From CATOSK01 sp963665735 (GTDB taxonomy: Bacteria; Chloroflexota; Dehalococcoidia; Lucifugimonadales; UBA3495): a stretch of 64,000 nt of DNA. This document shows positions 25,387 through 34,533 of this stretch, in pieces. The stretch lies in assembly GCA_963665735.1 (NCBI GenBank), contig OY762444.1:2418001-2482000 (forward strand), in the 5' to 3' direction. The notes beneath the pieces were generated by a model. The model worked only from the letters and a program-made list of their open reading frames with translations. It was not told the origin of the DNA and ran no database searches. Position numbers and translations under genes: made by a program. Positions within the stretch are counted from its first letter, which is position 1. Each line of letters begins with the position of its first letter.

Positions 25387-25575
25387 TCGGCTCGACCGGA
25401 CATGGGGTGTGCAGGGTATTTTGGCAGTCATTCCCGGCCCTTGCCTGTCGTAGCCGGCAGTCGGGGCAACATCCAATCCCGGCGGCAAGTTAACATAAGG
25501 GCGTGGCAAGAAACGGTGATGGACTGATAATCAGGAGGTCTTGGCGGGCGACGATAGGCGACGGCAGGGGGGCCG

Positions 25576-25911
25576 CTACTGCAAGGCGGCCCTGGCGTCG
25601 TCCAGCGACGGATGGACCTGGATTATCTTGTCGAAACCGCTAATCTGGAAGACTTCCTGAACCGGCTGGGACAGGGAACAGACGGCGAACTTGGCCCCCT
25701 GCCGGCTCAGGCCCTTGGCGGTCAAGAGCATGACGCGGAGGCCGGCGCTGCTGATGTAGCGGAGGTCCTGGAGGTCGAGGATAACCACCTTGTCACTATC
25801 TTCGATAACCGCCTCCAAGTCGTCCTGGAACTGGCGGGCGTTGGCTCCGTCCACCCGTTCATAGGACTTGGCAACCACGGTGGCCCCTGTCCGTTCCGCA
25901 TCTAACGCCAT
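25576..25911 (-). CDS. STAS-domain anti-sigma factor antagonist-like protein
   Basis: The 111-residue protein is a single STAS domain. KVVILDLQDLRYISSAGLRVML (two pieces, residues 41-62) contains the phospho-acceptor Ser region (Ser54/Ser55). Such proteins are phosphorylated by anti-sigma kinases and bind them when unphosphorylated. It is upstream of and in line with the binding-protein/kinase pair, 189 bases away. No anti-sigma kinase or PP2C phosphatase gene is visible in the window. The SD AGGAGGC before the ATG is strong. Confidence 0.88.
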   Translation of the reverse strand: MALDAERTGATVVAKSYERVDGANARQFQDDLEAVIEDSDKVVILDLQDLRYISSAGLRVMLLTAKGLSRQGAKFAVCSLSQPVQEVFQISGFDKIIQVHPSLDDARAALQ

Positions 25912-26211
25912 ATTTCCTGCCTCCTTAAAACCCGGCGGTTATGGGGAATGCGCCGCTTGTTTCCGGTAACGCCTTGTCCCCGCATTTGTATTCGCTACGC
26001 AGTATAGCAACGCAAGCCGAAAGCCGCAATATATTGGGGGATTCCAACCGGGGGTTTTCATTCGTTCCCCGGCAGGCCGTCATTCCACCGTCATTCCCAA
26101 GGTCATCCAATTGCCCCATCCCCTTGAATTGGGAAAGGGCAGGTATGGCGGACGCTCCCCGGGCGGGGCCAAGACCACAACGCGCCCGGCGGACTTTAAT
26201 CAGCAATTCCT

Positions 26212-26288
<77 letters not shown>

Positions 26289-26380
26289 TCGATTTTTGCC
26301 GCGCTTTGATGATAAATCCGGCTGGCCCGCCTGTCAACGCGATTGTCTTGCCCTGGTGGACATTGGCCGATGCGTGGGAT

Positions 26381-26411
26381 TTCTGGATTCCGGCTTTCGC
26401 CGGAATGACGG
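26381..26411 (+). repeat. REP hairpin
   Basis: A perfect-stem REP copy (CTGGATTCCGGCTTTCGCC then GGAATGACGGG) about 90 bases beyond the tRNA. Elsewhere in 25912-26486 only the tRNA and a few CCGTCATTCC fragments near 26080 were seen. Confidence 0.75.
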
Positions 26412-26486
26412 GTTGGGGTTGACGGCCACCTCGGGTGTAGAAGGTACACCCGGTTATGGCCGGGCTATTTCCCGGTTATCGCCCGG

Positions 26487-26744
26487 TTACTGCAATGAGT
26501 TTCGCCGGCCGGCGAAACAGTTGCGGAGCAGCAACGCCACCAGGGGAATGGCCGCCAGCAGCGCCGCTCCGCCCATGCCGGCCAGAATGGTCAAAGCGGT
26601 CTCGGTGGATGCGCCTTGACCCCCGGCCCTGACGCTGATGATGACGTAAGCCGCCACCGCCACCATGCTTATCACGAAAATGACTATGGCGGTCAATCCG
26701 GCGTAAACGAACCTTACGGCCTGGGCCGGTTCCATCCGTCGCAT
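26487..26744 (-). CDS. Small two-helix membrane protein
   Basis: The 85-residue product has two hydrophobic segments, about residues 10-36 (VRFVYAGLTAIVIFVISMV and onward) and 48-72 (ALTILAGMGGAALLAAIPLV and onward), with a basic C-terminal end. A strong SD (AAAAAAGGAGGC) precedes the ATG. I do not recognise the family. Possible roles are membrane scaffold or small regulator; nothing adjoining helps. Confidence 0.65.
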   Translation of the reverse strand: MRRMEPAQAVRFVYAGLTAIVIFVISMVAVAAYVIISVRAGGQGASTETALTILAGMGGAALLAAIPLVALLLRNCFAGRRNSLQ

Positions 26745-26956
26745 AAAAGGTCTTGCCTCCTTTTTTGCGTACCTTTATACCCGGTTGCCGCCGGAGTTGC
26801 GTCGAGCGGAGACGCCGGGATTGGAGATGTTTGCCCTCCCGCGCCGGGGCGATTGCCGGCGCCGGGGTTGACCGGCCAAGATGAAACGGCAATTCCCTTG
26901 AATATCCGGGCTGCATTTCATAACATATTAGGTTGGCCTAATTCTTCAAGACAGCC

Positions 26957-28417
26957 TTGGGCGGTGGACTCCCCTTGCCAGTAAACAACGATACCGAGTT
27001 GACCATAGTTATCCTGGCCGACGGCGTGCGGCCCGACGTGCTAAGGGCGCTGGCCGATGCCGGCGAAATTCCCAACATCGGGCGCAGTCTTTACGACGAA
27101 GGCTACGGCTGTGCGGGCGTCACGGTGTTGCCCAGCGTCTCTAATATCGCCTACATCCCCATGCTCACCGGCCAGTATCCCGGCACGGCAGACGTGCCGG
27201 GACTGCGCTGGGTGGAAAAGTCCCGGTTCACGTCGGGAAAGCTGTTGGTGGGGGGTCATCGTTCCTACCTGGGGCCGGGCCATGTGCAGATGGACGGCGA
27301 CCTTTCCCCGGAGACGGAGACGATTTTTCAGCTTAACCCCGACTCCCTGGGGGTGCGGTGCGACGTGCGCCGGGGTCTGACCGAGGGCAACCATAGCTTT
27401 TCCCGTCTGGCCTTCATGCCCTTCATGGCGTGCGCCCACTATCTGCGGCGGGGGGACTTCGTTGACCGGATTGTCATGTCTCAGGCTATGAAGTGGCTGG
27501 CCCGCACCAACGACCGCCCTTCCCGGTTCATCTTCCTGCCGCTGGTGGACGTGGATAAAGTGTCCCACCGCTGCGGCCCGGATAGCCGCAACACCATCGC
27601 GGCTTACAAGCGGCTGGACGCCATCCTGGGCGTGATGCTGGACTGGCTGCGCCGACAAGGGCTTTGGCAGCGCACCCGACTTATACTGACCAGCGACCAC
27701 GGACACACCAGAACCGAGCGGCACCTGGACATTACGCGGATGTTGTCGGAACTGGATTACGGGGTTTTCGAGTATCCCAATGTTTACCGGAGGCGGGCGG
27801 ACGCGGCGGTGATGGTTTCCGGCAATTCTTTCGCCAATATCTACCTGCCTTCGCTGGGCCGGTGGGAGTCTCCCTTGACTTCGGATGAGTTGGAAGAGGA
27901 ACATGACGCCGTGCTGCAAGCATTGGCTGGCCGGGAGGAAATAGAATGGTACGCCTACCGCCGGGCCGACGGTAGAATCAAGATTGTCTCCCAGAACGGG
28001 GAGGCCGCGCTGGGACTGGAGGGCGACCGCTACGCCTACTGTTACAACGGGGTTGACCCCCTGCGGTTGGGATTGCAGCACAACGGCATACGCCGCTCCA
28101 AGGCCCTGGAGCATACCATTGAAACCGACTTCCCCGACGCACTGGAACAGATTTGGCACCTGTTCAAGAGCGACCGCACCGGGGATATAATCGTTACCGC
28201 CAAGAATGGCTACGACCTGCGGGGCTGGCGGGAGTTCCCGGAGCATCGGTCTTCCCACGGGGCGTTGAGCAAGGAACACATGGCGGTGCCGATTATCAGC
28301 AACCGGCCCCTGGCCGGCGACGGCGGTATGCGGACGGTGGACATCTTCTCTACGGTGGCTGGCGAAATGGGCCTGACGCCGGCCAAACCCCACTTCGGAC
28401 GCGACTTGCTTGGATAA
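26957..28417 (+). CDS. Alkaline-phosphatase-superfamily phosphodiesterase (type I nucleotide pyrophosphatase/PDE)
   Basis: The 486-residue protein fits the type I phosphodiesterase family. VILADGVRPDVLRAL near 18-32 gives the first metal Asp22, TVLPSVSNIAYIPMLTG near 56-72 has the candidate nucleophile Ser60 or Ser62 in place of the more common Thr, LVDVDKVSH near 195-203 and TSDHGHT near 244-250 supply the other metal ligands. No signal peptide is evident. The start is uncertain: TTG codons at 26957 and 26975 are possible, and neither has a strong SD. It overlaps the next gene by eight bases. Confidence 0.82.
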   Translation: MGGGLPLPVNNDTELTIVILADGVRPDVLRALADAGEIPNIGRSLYDEGYGCAGVTVLPSVSNIAYIPMLTGQYPGTADVPGLRWVEKSRFTSGKLLVGGHRSYLGPGHVQMDGDLSPETETIFQLNPDSLGVRCDVRRGLTEGNHSFSRLAFMPFMACAHYLRRGDFVDRIVMSQAMKWLARTNDRPSRFIFLPLVDVDKVSHRCGPDSRNTIAAYKRLDAILGVMLDWLRRQGLWQRTRLILTSDHGHTRTERHLDITRMLSELDYGVFEYPNVYRRRADAAVMVSGNSFANIYLPSLGRWESPLTSDELEEEHDAVLQALAGREEIEWYAYRRADGRIKIVSQNGEAALGLEGDRYAYCYNGVDPLRLGLQHNGIRRSKALEHTIETDFPDALEQIWHLFKSDRTGDIIVTAKNGYDLRGWREFPEHRSSHGALSKEHMAVPIISNRPLAGDGGMRTVDIFSTVAGEMGLTPAKPHFGRDLLG

Positions 28418-29039
28418 CGAAGTACAGGAACGCCGCCGGGTAACGCCCCGCCAGGCCGTTCTGTATCTGGCGATTTTGGCAGTGCCGGCGGCGCTGTCCA
28501 CCATCCTGGTGTGGCGTTTTCTGCCCGACTGGTGGCCGCTGTCGGTTTACTTCTGGTACTCCATTCCGGGCAACAGTTTCATGCTGCTGCCCCACGAGCC
28601 GGCGGTGGTGGCGGCGGGAACGCTGTACCATCCGGGGCTGGTTGCCATTGTGGGGGGACTGGCGACCATACCGGCGTCGGCCTTCGACTATCAACTGTTC
28701 CGGCGGGCTTTCCAACTGGATTTTATGGCCCAATTCAAGGAAAGCCGCATATCCGTTTCCGCCCAGCGGATGTTCAACGTGCAACCCTGGTGGACGACGG
28801 TTTTCTTCGCCTTCTCTCCCATACCGTTCTACCCCATCCGGGTCATCGCGCCCCTGGCTGGATACCCGCCCACCCGTTACGTTGCGGCGGTGTTCGTCGG
28901 GAGAGTGCCGCGCTATTACCTGCTGGCGTTGTTGGGAGAGCAGGCGTCCCGGTGGCTTAGCCTGAAACTGCTCTGGGATTTGATGGCGTGGTTGGGAGAG
29001 CTGGCTACCCGGTGGCTGAGTTGGAGTCCGATAACGTGA
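28410..29039 (+). CDS. Membrane protein, VTT/SNARE-associated (DedA)-like
   Basis: The 209-residue product has several hydrophobic helices (about 16-37, 45-65, 75-95, 125-180). The features FSPIPFYPIRVIAPLAGYPP, then VGRVPRYYLLALLGE, resemble the VTT/DedA pattern (G-x-x-P followed by an arginine near the end of a re-entrant helix). The TTG start lies inside the phosphodiesterase gene, eight bases before its stop, so co-translation is likely. Lipid scrambling or transport is typical of the family; pairing with a phosphodiesterase suggests a phospholipid or isoprenoid-phosphate task, as inference only. Confidence 0.65.
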   Translation: MDNEVQERRRVTPRQAVLYLAILAVPAALSTILVWRFLPDWWPLSVYFWYSIPGNSFMLLPHEPAVVAAGTLYHPGLVAIVGGLATIPASAFDYQLFRRAFQLDFMAQFKESRISVSAQRMFNVQPWWTTVFFAFSPIPFYPIRVIAPLAGYPPTRYVAAVFVGRVPRYYLLALLGEQASRWLSLKLLWDLMAWLGELATRWLSWSPIT

Positions 29040-29165
29040 CGTGGGCAGTCTGTTGCCGTTGCATCAACAGCTAACCTGCCTTTCACCGCTGCCGGCCCCG
29101 TGGGATGCTATTATTGGGGGCAGAATCCGGCCTATTCCGGTTGGCGTTAGAAAGGGGGCGGTAAG

Positions 29166-30188
29166 ATGGCGTTTTACGTTTACGTTACGGGGTTCGAGTC
29201 CGACGAAATTTCGGTGTTCACCATGAACCCGGACAGCGGGGAGTTGGCGCACCAGCGGAATGTGGCGGTCAGCGGCAAGCCGGCGCCGCTGGTCCTCAGC
29301 CCGGACAAGGGTACGCTGCACGTGGGACGGCGGGGGATACCGGAAATTTCCAGCTACCGGGTTGACCCTTCCAACGGCGACCTGTCCTTTATCAGCACGG
29401 TAGCGGCGCCGTCCGACCCCTGCTATCTGTCCACCGACCGGCGGGGCAACTTCCTGTTTTCATCCCACTATGAAGGGGCGCGGGTCATGGTGCATCCCAT
29501 CGGCGACGGCGGTGGGGTGCAAGACCCTCCGGTGGAAAACCTGGACACGGCTATCGGGGCGCACTGCATCCAAGCCGACCCCACCAACAAGTTTGTGTTC
29601 GTGCCGCACATCTCCGGGCGGGGGCCAAACCTGATTATGCAGTTCCGTTTTGAGCAGGACACCGGGCAGCTGACGCCCAACGCGCCGCCCCACGTTTCTC
29701 TGCATAGCCGGGTGGGGCCGCGGCATTTCTGTTTCCACCCCGGACGGGATGCTATCTACTGCTCCAACGAACAGGGATGCAGCGTGACGGGCTACCACCT
29801 GGACGCAGCGGCGGGAACCTTGACCCCCTTCCAGACCATTTCCACGCTGCCGGAGGGCTACGCCGGCGCCAATTCCTGCGCGCAAATCCAGATTGACCCG
29901 TCGGGGCGGTTCCTTTACGCGCCCAACCGGGGCCATAACAGCATGGCCTGTTACCGGGTCGGGCCGGAGGACGGGCGGCTGGAGTTTATCGGACACGCCG
30001 ACACCGAGCCGACGCCCCGGGTTTTCAGCATTGACCCCCAGGGCAAGTTCCTGTATTCGGCGGGCTTGGATTCGTCCAAGCTGGCGGCGTTCAGGATTGA
30101 CCAGGACAACGGCGCGCTGGAACGGTTCGCCACCTACGACGTGGGCCAGTCGCCCATGTGGGTGTTGATTACGGAGTTGGGGGGTTAA
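29166..30188 (+). CDS. Lactonase-family seven-bladed beta-propeller (YbhE/6-phosphogluconolactonase-like)
   Basis: The 340-residue protein has the repeated blade pattern of the lactonase family. It starts MAFYVYVTGFESDEISVFTM and contains PDKGTLHV, DRRGNFLFSSHYEGARV, FVFVPHISGRGPN, PSGRFLYAPNRGHNSMACY and PQGKFLYSAGLDSSKLAAF. Members hydrolyse 6-phosphogluconolactone or serve as unassigned propellers. No pentose-phosphate gene adjoins. The ATG has SD AAAGGGGGCGG. Length is as expected for the family. Confidence 0.87.
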   Translation: MAFYVYVTGFESDEISVFTMNPDSGELAHQRNVAVSGKPAPLVLSPDKGTLHVGRRGIPEISSYRVDPSNGDLSFISTVAAPSDPCYLSTDRRGNFLFSSHYEGARVMVHPIGDGGGVQDPPVENLDTAIGAHCIQADPTNKFVFVPHISGRGPNLIMQFRFEQDTGQLTPNAPPHVSLHSRVGPRHFCFHPGRDAIYCSNEQGCSVTGYHLDAAAGTLTPFQTISTLPEGYAGANSCAQIQIDPSGRFLYAPNRGHNSMACYRVGPEDGRLEFIGHADTEPTPRVFSIDPQGKFLYSAGLDSSKLAAFRIDQDNGALERFATYDVGQSPMWVLITELGG

Positions 30189-30213
30189 GCGGGGCCGACA
30201 GCCAATAACGTCT

Positions 30214-30345
30214 TAGGGGCGCATGGCGGTGCGCCCCTACGTTGGAATGACGGTAGTTTTGGCGTGGGGGTTCGCAGGCTGAAAGCCTGCGCCACCGGGT
30301 TGGCGGGTAAGGCTTCTGGATTCCGGCTTTCGCCGGAATGACGGG
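30214..30345 (+). repeat. Three repeat types in a row after the propeller gene
   Basis: The gap holds a TAGGGGCGCATGG...GTGCGCCCCTA palindrome (30214-30239), a GAATGACGG fragment, a TTCGCAGGCTGAAAGCCTGC repeat (30271-30290, then GCCACCGGG) and a perfect REP (30314-30344). It separates two convergent genes. Confidence 0.75.
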
Positions 30346-30382
30346 GCAAATTGCGCGATGCCGATGTTGAGCCGGGCGTTCT

Positions 30383-31477
30383 TTACAGGCCGTAGGCTTT
30401 CTTGTAGCTGAGGCTGATGCGCCGCTTGGCCGGGTCTATGCTCAGGATTTGGGCGCGCACTTTCTGGCCCTGGTAAACGATTTCGCTGGGGCTGTTCAGC
30501 CGGCGGGGGGAAAGCTCGGATATGTGAATCAACCCCTCAACCCAGTCCTCCAGCCGCACGAAGGCGCCAAAGTCGGCCAGGCGGGTGACGGTGCCTTCAA
30601 CGATGTCGCCCTCGTTGTAGCGCTCCGGCACGGTTTCCCAAGGTTCGGGGAGGCAGCGTTTCAGGCTGAGGCTGACCCGGTTGTTTTCCTGGTCCACTTT
30701 CAAGACCTGTACCGTTAACTCGTCGCCGACGCTGACCACTTCATCGGGGGACTTGAGCATCTGCCAGGAAAGTTCGGAAATGGGGATGAGGCCGTCGGCG
30801 TCTCCCAGGTTCAGGAAGGCGCCGAAACCCCGCAATGACCTGACCCGCCCGGTTACCAGGGAGCCTTCTTCCAGGGTAGCAATGAACGCCCGGCGGGCTT
30901 CTTCCCGGCGCTGCTGGTACAGGGCGCGCTCGGAAAGCACCAGCTTCTCTCTCCCGGAATCCAGTTCCAGCACGTTGAAATCGGCGGTCTCGCCCACTCG
31001 CTGGGTATAGTCTTTTTCGGCGCCGTTGGCCGAGGACGGGGCCACGTGGGAGCGGGGCACGAAACCCCGCAGGCCCTTGATGTCCACTTCCAGGCCGCCC
31101 TTGTTGTAGCCGGTGATTTTGGCGGTGACGGTCTGGCCTTCGTCCAAGTTCTGCCGGAGTTCGGCCCAAATCTGGCTGCGGCGGGCGCGGTCAAAGGATA
31201 ACAGGGCCATGTCCCGGCCCCGCTCGCCTCGCAAAAAGGTCAGGGCCAGTCGGTCGCCCGGGGCCAGGTTCTCCCGTTCCTCCGGTTCCAGGGTTCGCAT
31301 CTCGGCGGCCGGCACCATGCCTTCGGTCTTCAGGCCGATATTCACCACCAGCCCTTCCTCGTCAATGCTGACTACTTCGCCCTCCACCGTATCCCCGCCC
31401 CGCAGCCGTTGGGGGGCGAAAGACTCTTCGGGCAGTTGGGACATATCGCTGATGGCGTCCAGATCGGGTACAACCAT
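30383..31477 (-). CDS. rpsA: 30S ribosomal protein S1 (four S1 domains)
   Basis: The 364-residue protein consists of four S1 RNA-binding repeats. The first starts at GDTVEGEVVSIDEEGLVVNI, the second at GQTVTAKITGYNKGGLEVDI, the third at GSLVTGRVRSLRGFGAFLNL and the fourth at GDIVEGTVTRLADFGAFVRL. Four-domain S1 is usual outside Proteobacteria. It helps bind mRNA to the 30S subunit. The ATG at 31477 has SD GTGAGGAG at eight bases, so it is preferred to a TTG three codons upstream. Confidence 0.93.
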   Translation of the reverse strand: MVVPDLDAISDMSQLPEESFAPQRLRGGDTVEGEVVSIDEEGLVVNIGLKTEGMVPAAEMRTLEPEERENLAPGDRLALTFLRGERGRDMALLSFDRARRSQIWAELRQNLDEGQTVTAKITGYNKGGLEVDIKGLRGFVPRSHVAPSSANGAEKDYTQRVGETADFNVLELDSGREKLVLSERALYQQRREEARRAFIATLEEGSLVTGRVRSLRGFGAFLNLGDADGLIPISELSWQMLKSPDEVVSVGDELTVQVLKVDQENNRVSLSLKRCLPEPWETVPERYNEGDIVEGTVTRLADFGAFVRLEDWVEGLIHISELSPRRLNSPSEIVYQGQKVRAQILSIDPAKRRISLSYKKAYGL

Positions 31478-31725
31478 GCTGGGCAACTCCTCACTAATCA
31501 GGGCCTTATTGGCTCCGCTTGCGCTGGCGGGGCAACCGATACATTACAACACAGCCGGGCCAATTATCAAAGTACCTGGCGACACCGGGTAAAGGCCATT
31601 TATGTCAATTTCTCCGTTGTTTGGGAAAGACTTTTCCAAAACTCCAAGCGGCCCGGCAAGGCAACTTGTTTCAACCGGGCCGACGCTCCGCAGATTTTAC
31701 GAGCAGGCAGAAATGCCCGTCCCAC

Positions 31726-32472
31726 CTAGTTAAGGTCAACGACGGATTCGGTGGGCTGGACTTGGGGAACCATTTCCAGGGACGACAGCTTTTGCATCGC
31801 CTTGCGGGTGTCGCTGGCAACCCGGGCCGGGTCCCAGTAGTTGACCCGGCGCTTGAACAGCCAGTAGGTAAATTCCTTCACGTCGGACAGGGACCAGCCC
31901 GGCGAATCGGCCCCTTCCGGCCCAACGTAAGGGGTTGGCGTCCTTTCCGACTTCAGGCAGAAGTCTTGCCAAAGGTCGCTGCGGTTCTTGGCGTACAGCA
32001 GGGCAAAGGCTTCTTCCACCAAATCCTCGCTGTCGGGAAAGCAGCGCGCCCGGTGGCTTTTCCGCACCTCTTCCTCCACCGCCAGTTGCAGGGCCTCTTC
32101 CAGCACCACGCCGTACCAGTAATTGAGATAGGCCCGGTGTTTCGTTGCGCCAATGAGTCGTCGGAAAGTGTCGTCGGAAACCTCCGGGGGCAGCCGGCCT
32201 TCGAATAACAGGGACTCCCTGGCCCCGGCGGGAATTTCTCCACCACCGTTCAACTCACCAACAAGCCGTTCCGCCAAAAGCAGCCAGTCCAAAGCCTCCC
32301 CCTGGATTAGATACTGGTAGCGACGGCCTTGATACACTTCCCCCGGCAGTGTCCATAGCCCCACCGCTTCCAGCAGGGCTTGATACCAGGGCGCGCCGGC
32401 CGCCACCGCCGATTTGAGATGGAGCACCGCCGGATAGTGGACGGTGGACAGTGAATGGTGGTTAGTCGTCAT
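31726..32472 (-). CDS. Conserved hypothetical protein downstream of polX
   Basis: The 248-residue soluble protein shows no catalytic motif I recognise. It is rich in Trp, Tyr and Arg, and mostly helical by sequence. TTNHHSLSTVHYPAVLHLKSAV may be too far upstream for the true start: the segment up to AVLHLKSA is atypical. It begins two bases after the polX stop (gap 32473-32474), so co-translation is likely. A connection to DNA repair is a guess from position alone. Confidence 0.6.
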   Translation of the reverse strand: MTTNHHSLSTVHYPAVLHLKSAVAAGAPWYQALLEAVGLWTLPGEVYQGRRYQYLIQGEALDWLLLAERLVGELNGGGEIPAGARESLLFEGRLPPEVSDDTFRRLIGATKHRAYLNYWYGVVLEEALQLAVEEEVRKSHRARCFPDSEDLVEEAFALLYAKNRSDLWQDFCLKSERTPTPYVGPEGADSPGWSLSDVKEFTYWLFKRRVNYWDPARVASDTRKAMQKLSSLEMVPQVQPTESVVDLN

Positions 32473-32474
32473 CG

Positions 32475-34280
32475 CTAATCACTAGCCACCACGCCGGCTT
32501 TCCGGGACAGCCGGGCGTCGAATATCGCCAGGCGTTCCGGCTTGGGGGCGCGGATGAAGGACAGAAATTCCTGGCGGGGCATGGTGTTGAGGATGTGTTC
32601 GGGGCGGCACCAGGCCCGCCGGGCCACCGCTGCGCCGAACCGCCTTTGATGCAGCGTATCCCGTTGGTGGGAGTCGGTGTTGATGACCAGGGGAACACCC
32701 AACTCCCGGGCCCGGTAGGCGTGGGTGTCCTTCAAGTCCAGCCGTTCCGGGGCGGCGTTGATTTCCAGGGCCGTGCCGGTGGCCCGGGCGGCTTGCAACA
32801 CCGCCTCCAGGTCGAAACTGGTGGGGTCGCGGCGGCCAATCAACCGGGTGGAAAGGTGGCCGATGATGGTGACGGCGGGGTGCTGCATGGCTTGAACCAA
32901 CCGCCGGGTCATGGTTTCCGAATCCTGCCCCATCGCCGAATGTACCGACGCCACCACCACGTCCAGTTGGGCCAGTACGTCGTCCGGGAAGTCCAGCGAT
33001 GCGTCGGCCCTGATGTCCACCTCCGAACCGCAAAGGATGGTTATGGGGTAGCGTGCTTCCAGGGAACGCAGCAGCTTTATCTGCTGTTCCAGCCGTTGCG
33101 GAGACAGGCCGTTGGCGATTCCCAACCCCTGGGAGTGGTCGGTCAGGGCCATGTACTCGTAGCCCTGGGCCGCCGCCGCCTCAATCATGGCCTCGATGGT
33201 GTCGCTGCCGTCGCTCCAATCGCTGTGCAGGTGCAGGTCGCCCCGCAGGTCGGTTTCCTCCACCAAGGCGGGCAGTTGGCCGTGCTGGGCGGCGTCGAGT
33301 TCGTGGACGCCGGCGCGCAGTTCCGGCGGAATGTAGGGCAGGCCCAGCCGGGCGTAGAAAGAGGTTTCGTCCGGGAATCTTTCCACTTGGCCCGTTTCCC
33401 GGTCGGTGATTCCGTATTCGTTCAGGGACAGCCCCAGGCGGTTGGCGTAGTCGCGCAATCGGATGTTGTGCTGCTGGCTGCCGGTGAAATACTGCAACAG
33501 GGCGCCGAAAGAGTCTTCCTCGCCAATCCGCAGGTCAATCTGGATGCCAGGATTGACCACCACGCTGGTTTTCTGGTCCCCCTGAACCAGCACTTCCTGG
33601 ACTTCCGGCAGGGACGCCAACGCTTTATGGACTTCCCCCGGGCGGTCGGAAAGGCCGATGAGGTCAATGTCGCCGATGGTCTCTTCCCAGCGGCGCAGAC
33701 TGCCCACCGGGTAAAGCTGGGTCAGGTGGGGGCATTGCTCCCGCAGGGCGGCGACCACGGACTCGGCGGCGGCCAACGCCTCCCCGATGGGGGTGCGGCT
33801 GTCCTTGGTTCGCAAGGCACGGATATGGCGCAGGATGTTGTCGGCGGTCTTTTGGCCCAGTCCGGGCAACCGCGAAAGCTGGCCCGATTCGATGGCCGTT
33901 TCCAGTTCCTCGACGGTGGCGACGTTCAACTCCCTCGCGATAAGCCCGGCGGTCTTGGGGCCGATACCGGGGACGGCTACGATGTCCAGGATACCGGCGG
34001 GAAATTCCTCCCGCAAACGCTGGTAGGTCCGGACCTGGCCGGTGTCCATCAGTTCGTGAATCTTGTCGCTGATGGCTTTGCCGATGCCGGGGACTTTTTT
34101 CAGGTCAACGCCGTCGGCCACCGCTTGTTGCAGGGGGAAAGAAAGCTGGGAAATGGTGTGGGCGGCCCGCTGGTAGGCCCGAATCTTGAAGACGGTATCG
34201 CCCTTGATTTCCAGCAGGGTAGCCATGTTGTCGAAAAGCCGGGCGACTTCTTCGTTGGTTGCCGGATGGGTCACTGACAT
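32475..34280 (-). CDS. polX: Family X DNA polymerase/3'-5' exonuclease PolX
   Basis: The 601-residue protein has an N-terminal 8-kDa-like helical domain (TNEEVARLFDNMATLLEIKG), helix-hairpin-helix motifs (VPGIGKAISDKIHEL, VPGIGPKTAGLI, LPGLGQKTADNI), the nucleotidyltransferase centre GSLRRWEETIGDIDLIG (about 192-208, with the DID aspartates) and a C-terminal PHP domain from DLHLHSDWSDGSDTIEAM (about 347). This is bacterial PolX, used in base-excision and gap repair. The ATG at 34280 fits the family start with an AAAGGG sequence upstream. Confidence 0.94.
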   Translation of the reverse strand: MSVTHPATNEEVARLFDNMATLLEIKGDTVFKIRAYQRAAHTISQLSFPLQQAVADGVDLKKVPGIGKAISDKIHELMDTGQVRTYQRLREEFPAGILDIVAVPGIGPKTAGLIARELNVATVEELETAIESGQLSRLPGLGQKTADNILRHIRALRTKDSRTPIGEALAAAESVVAALREQCPHLTQLYPVGSLRRWEETIGDIDLIGLSDRPGEVHKALASLPEVQEVLVQGDQKTSVVVNPGIQIDLRIGEEDSFGALLQYFTGSQQHNIRLRDYANRLGLSLNEYGITDRETGQVERFPDETSFYARLGLPYIPPELRAGVHELDAAQHGQLPALVEETDLRGDLHLHSDWSDGSDTIEAMIEAAAAQGYEYMALTDHSQGLGIANGLSPQRLEQQIKLLRSLEARYPITILCGSEVDIRADASLDFPDDVLAQLDVVVASVHSAMGQDSETMTRRLVQAMQHPAVTIIGHLSTRLIGRRDPTSFDLEAVLQAARATGTALEINAAPERLDLKDTHAYRARELGVPLVINTDSHQRDTLHQRRFGAAVARRAWCRPEHILNTMPRQEFLSFIRAPKPERLAIFDARLSRKAGVVASD

Positions 34281-34441
34281 TCCGGTCTGCCCTTTCCGGG
34301 GAATTGTTGGCGGCGGCTGGCGGTATCCCACCGGCCGTCCGTCTAGTATAACTTGAATCGGCAAACGGTGGGAATGTGTTATAACAGTCCTCAAATCAAT
34401 AATCACCCATCAATTGCATTGAAGGAAGCCAATAACGGAAA

Positions 34442-34492
34442 CTGGATTCCCGCTTTCGCGGGAATGACGTGATCCGGCGGGAATGACGGTAG
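34442..34492 (+). repeat. REP hairpin with a half-repeat attached
   Basis: CTGGATTCCCGCTTTCGCGG then GAATGACG forms a REP. It is followed at once by a second CGGGAATGACGGTAGGG arm without its partner, a duplication like that at 1975-2012. It lies between the divergent polX and dehydrogenase genes. Confidence 0.7.
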
Positions 34493-34533
34493 GGACAGCC
34501 AACAATCGCAATGATGATGGTAAGGAGTCAATA

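Noticed and set aside
32595..34277. Long plus-strand open frame opposite polX
   Set aside because: polX motifs (helix-hairpin-helix, DID, PHP) are clear on the minus strand; the opposite frame follows from high GC at third positions.
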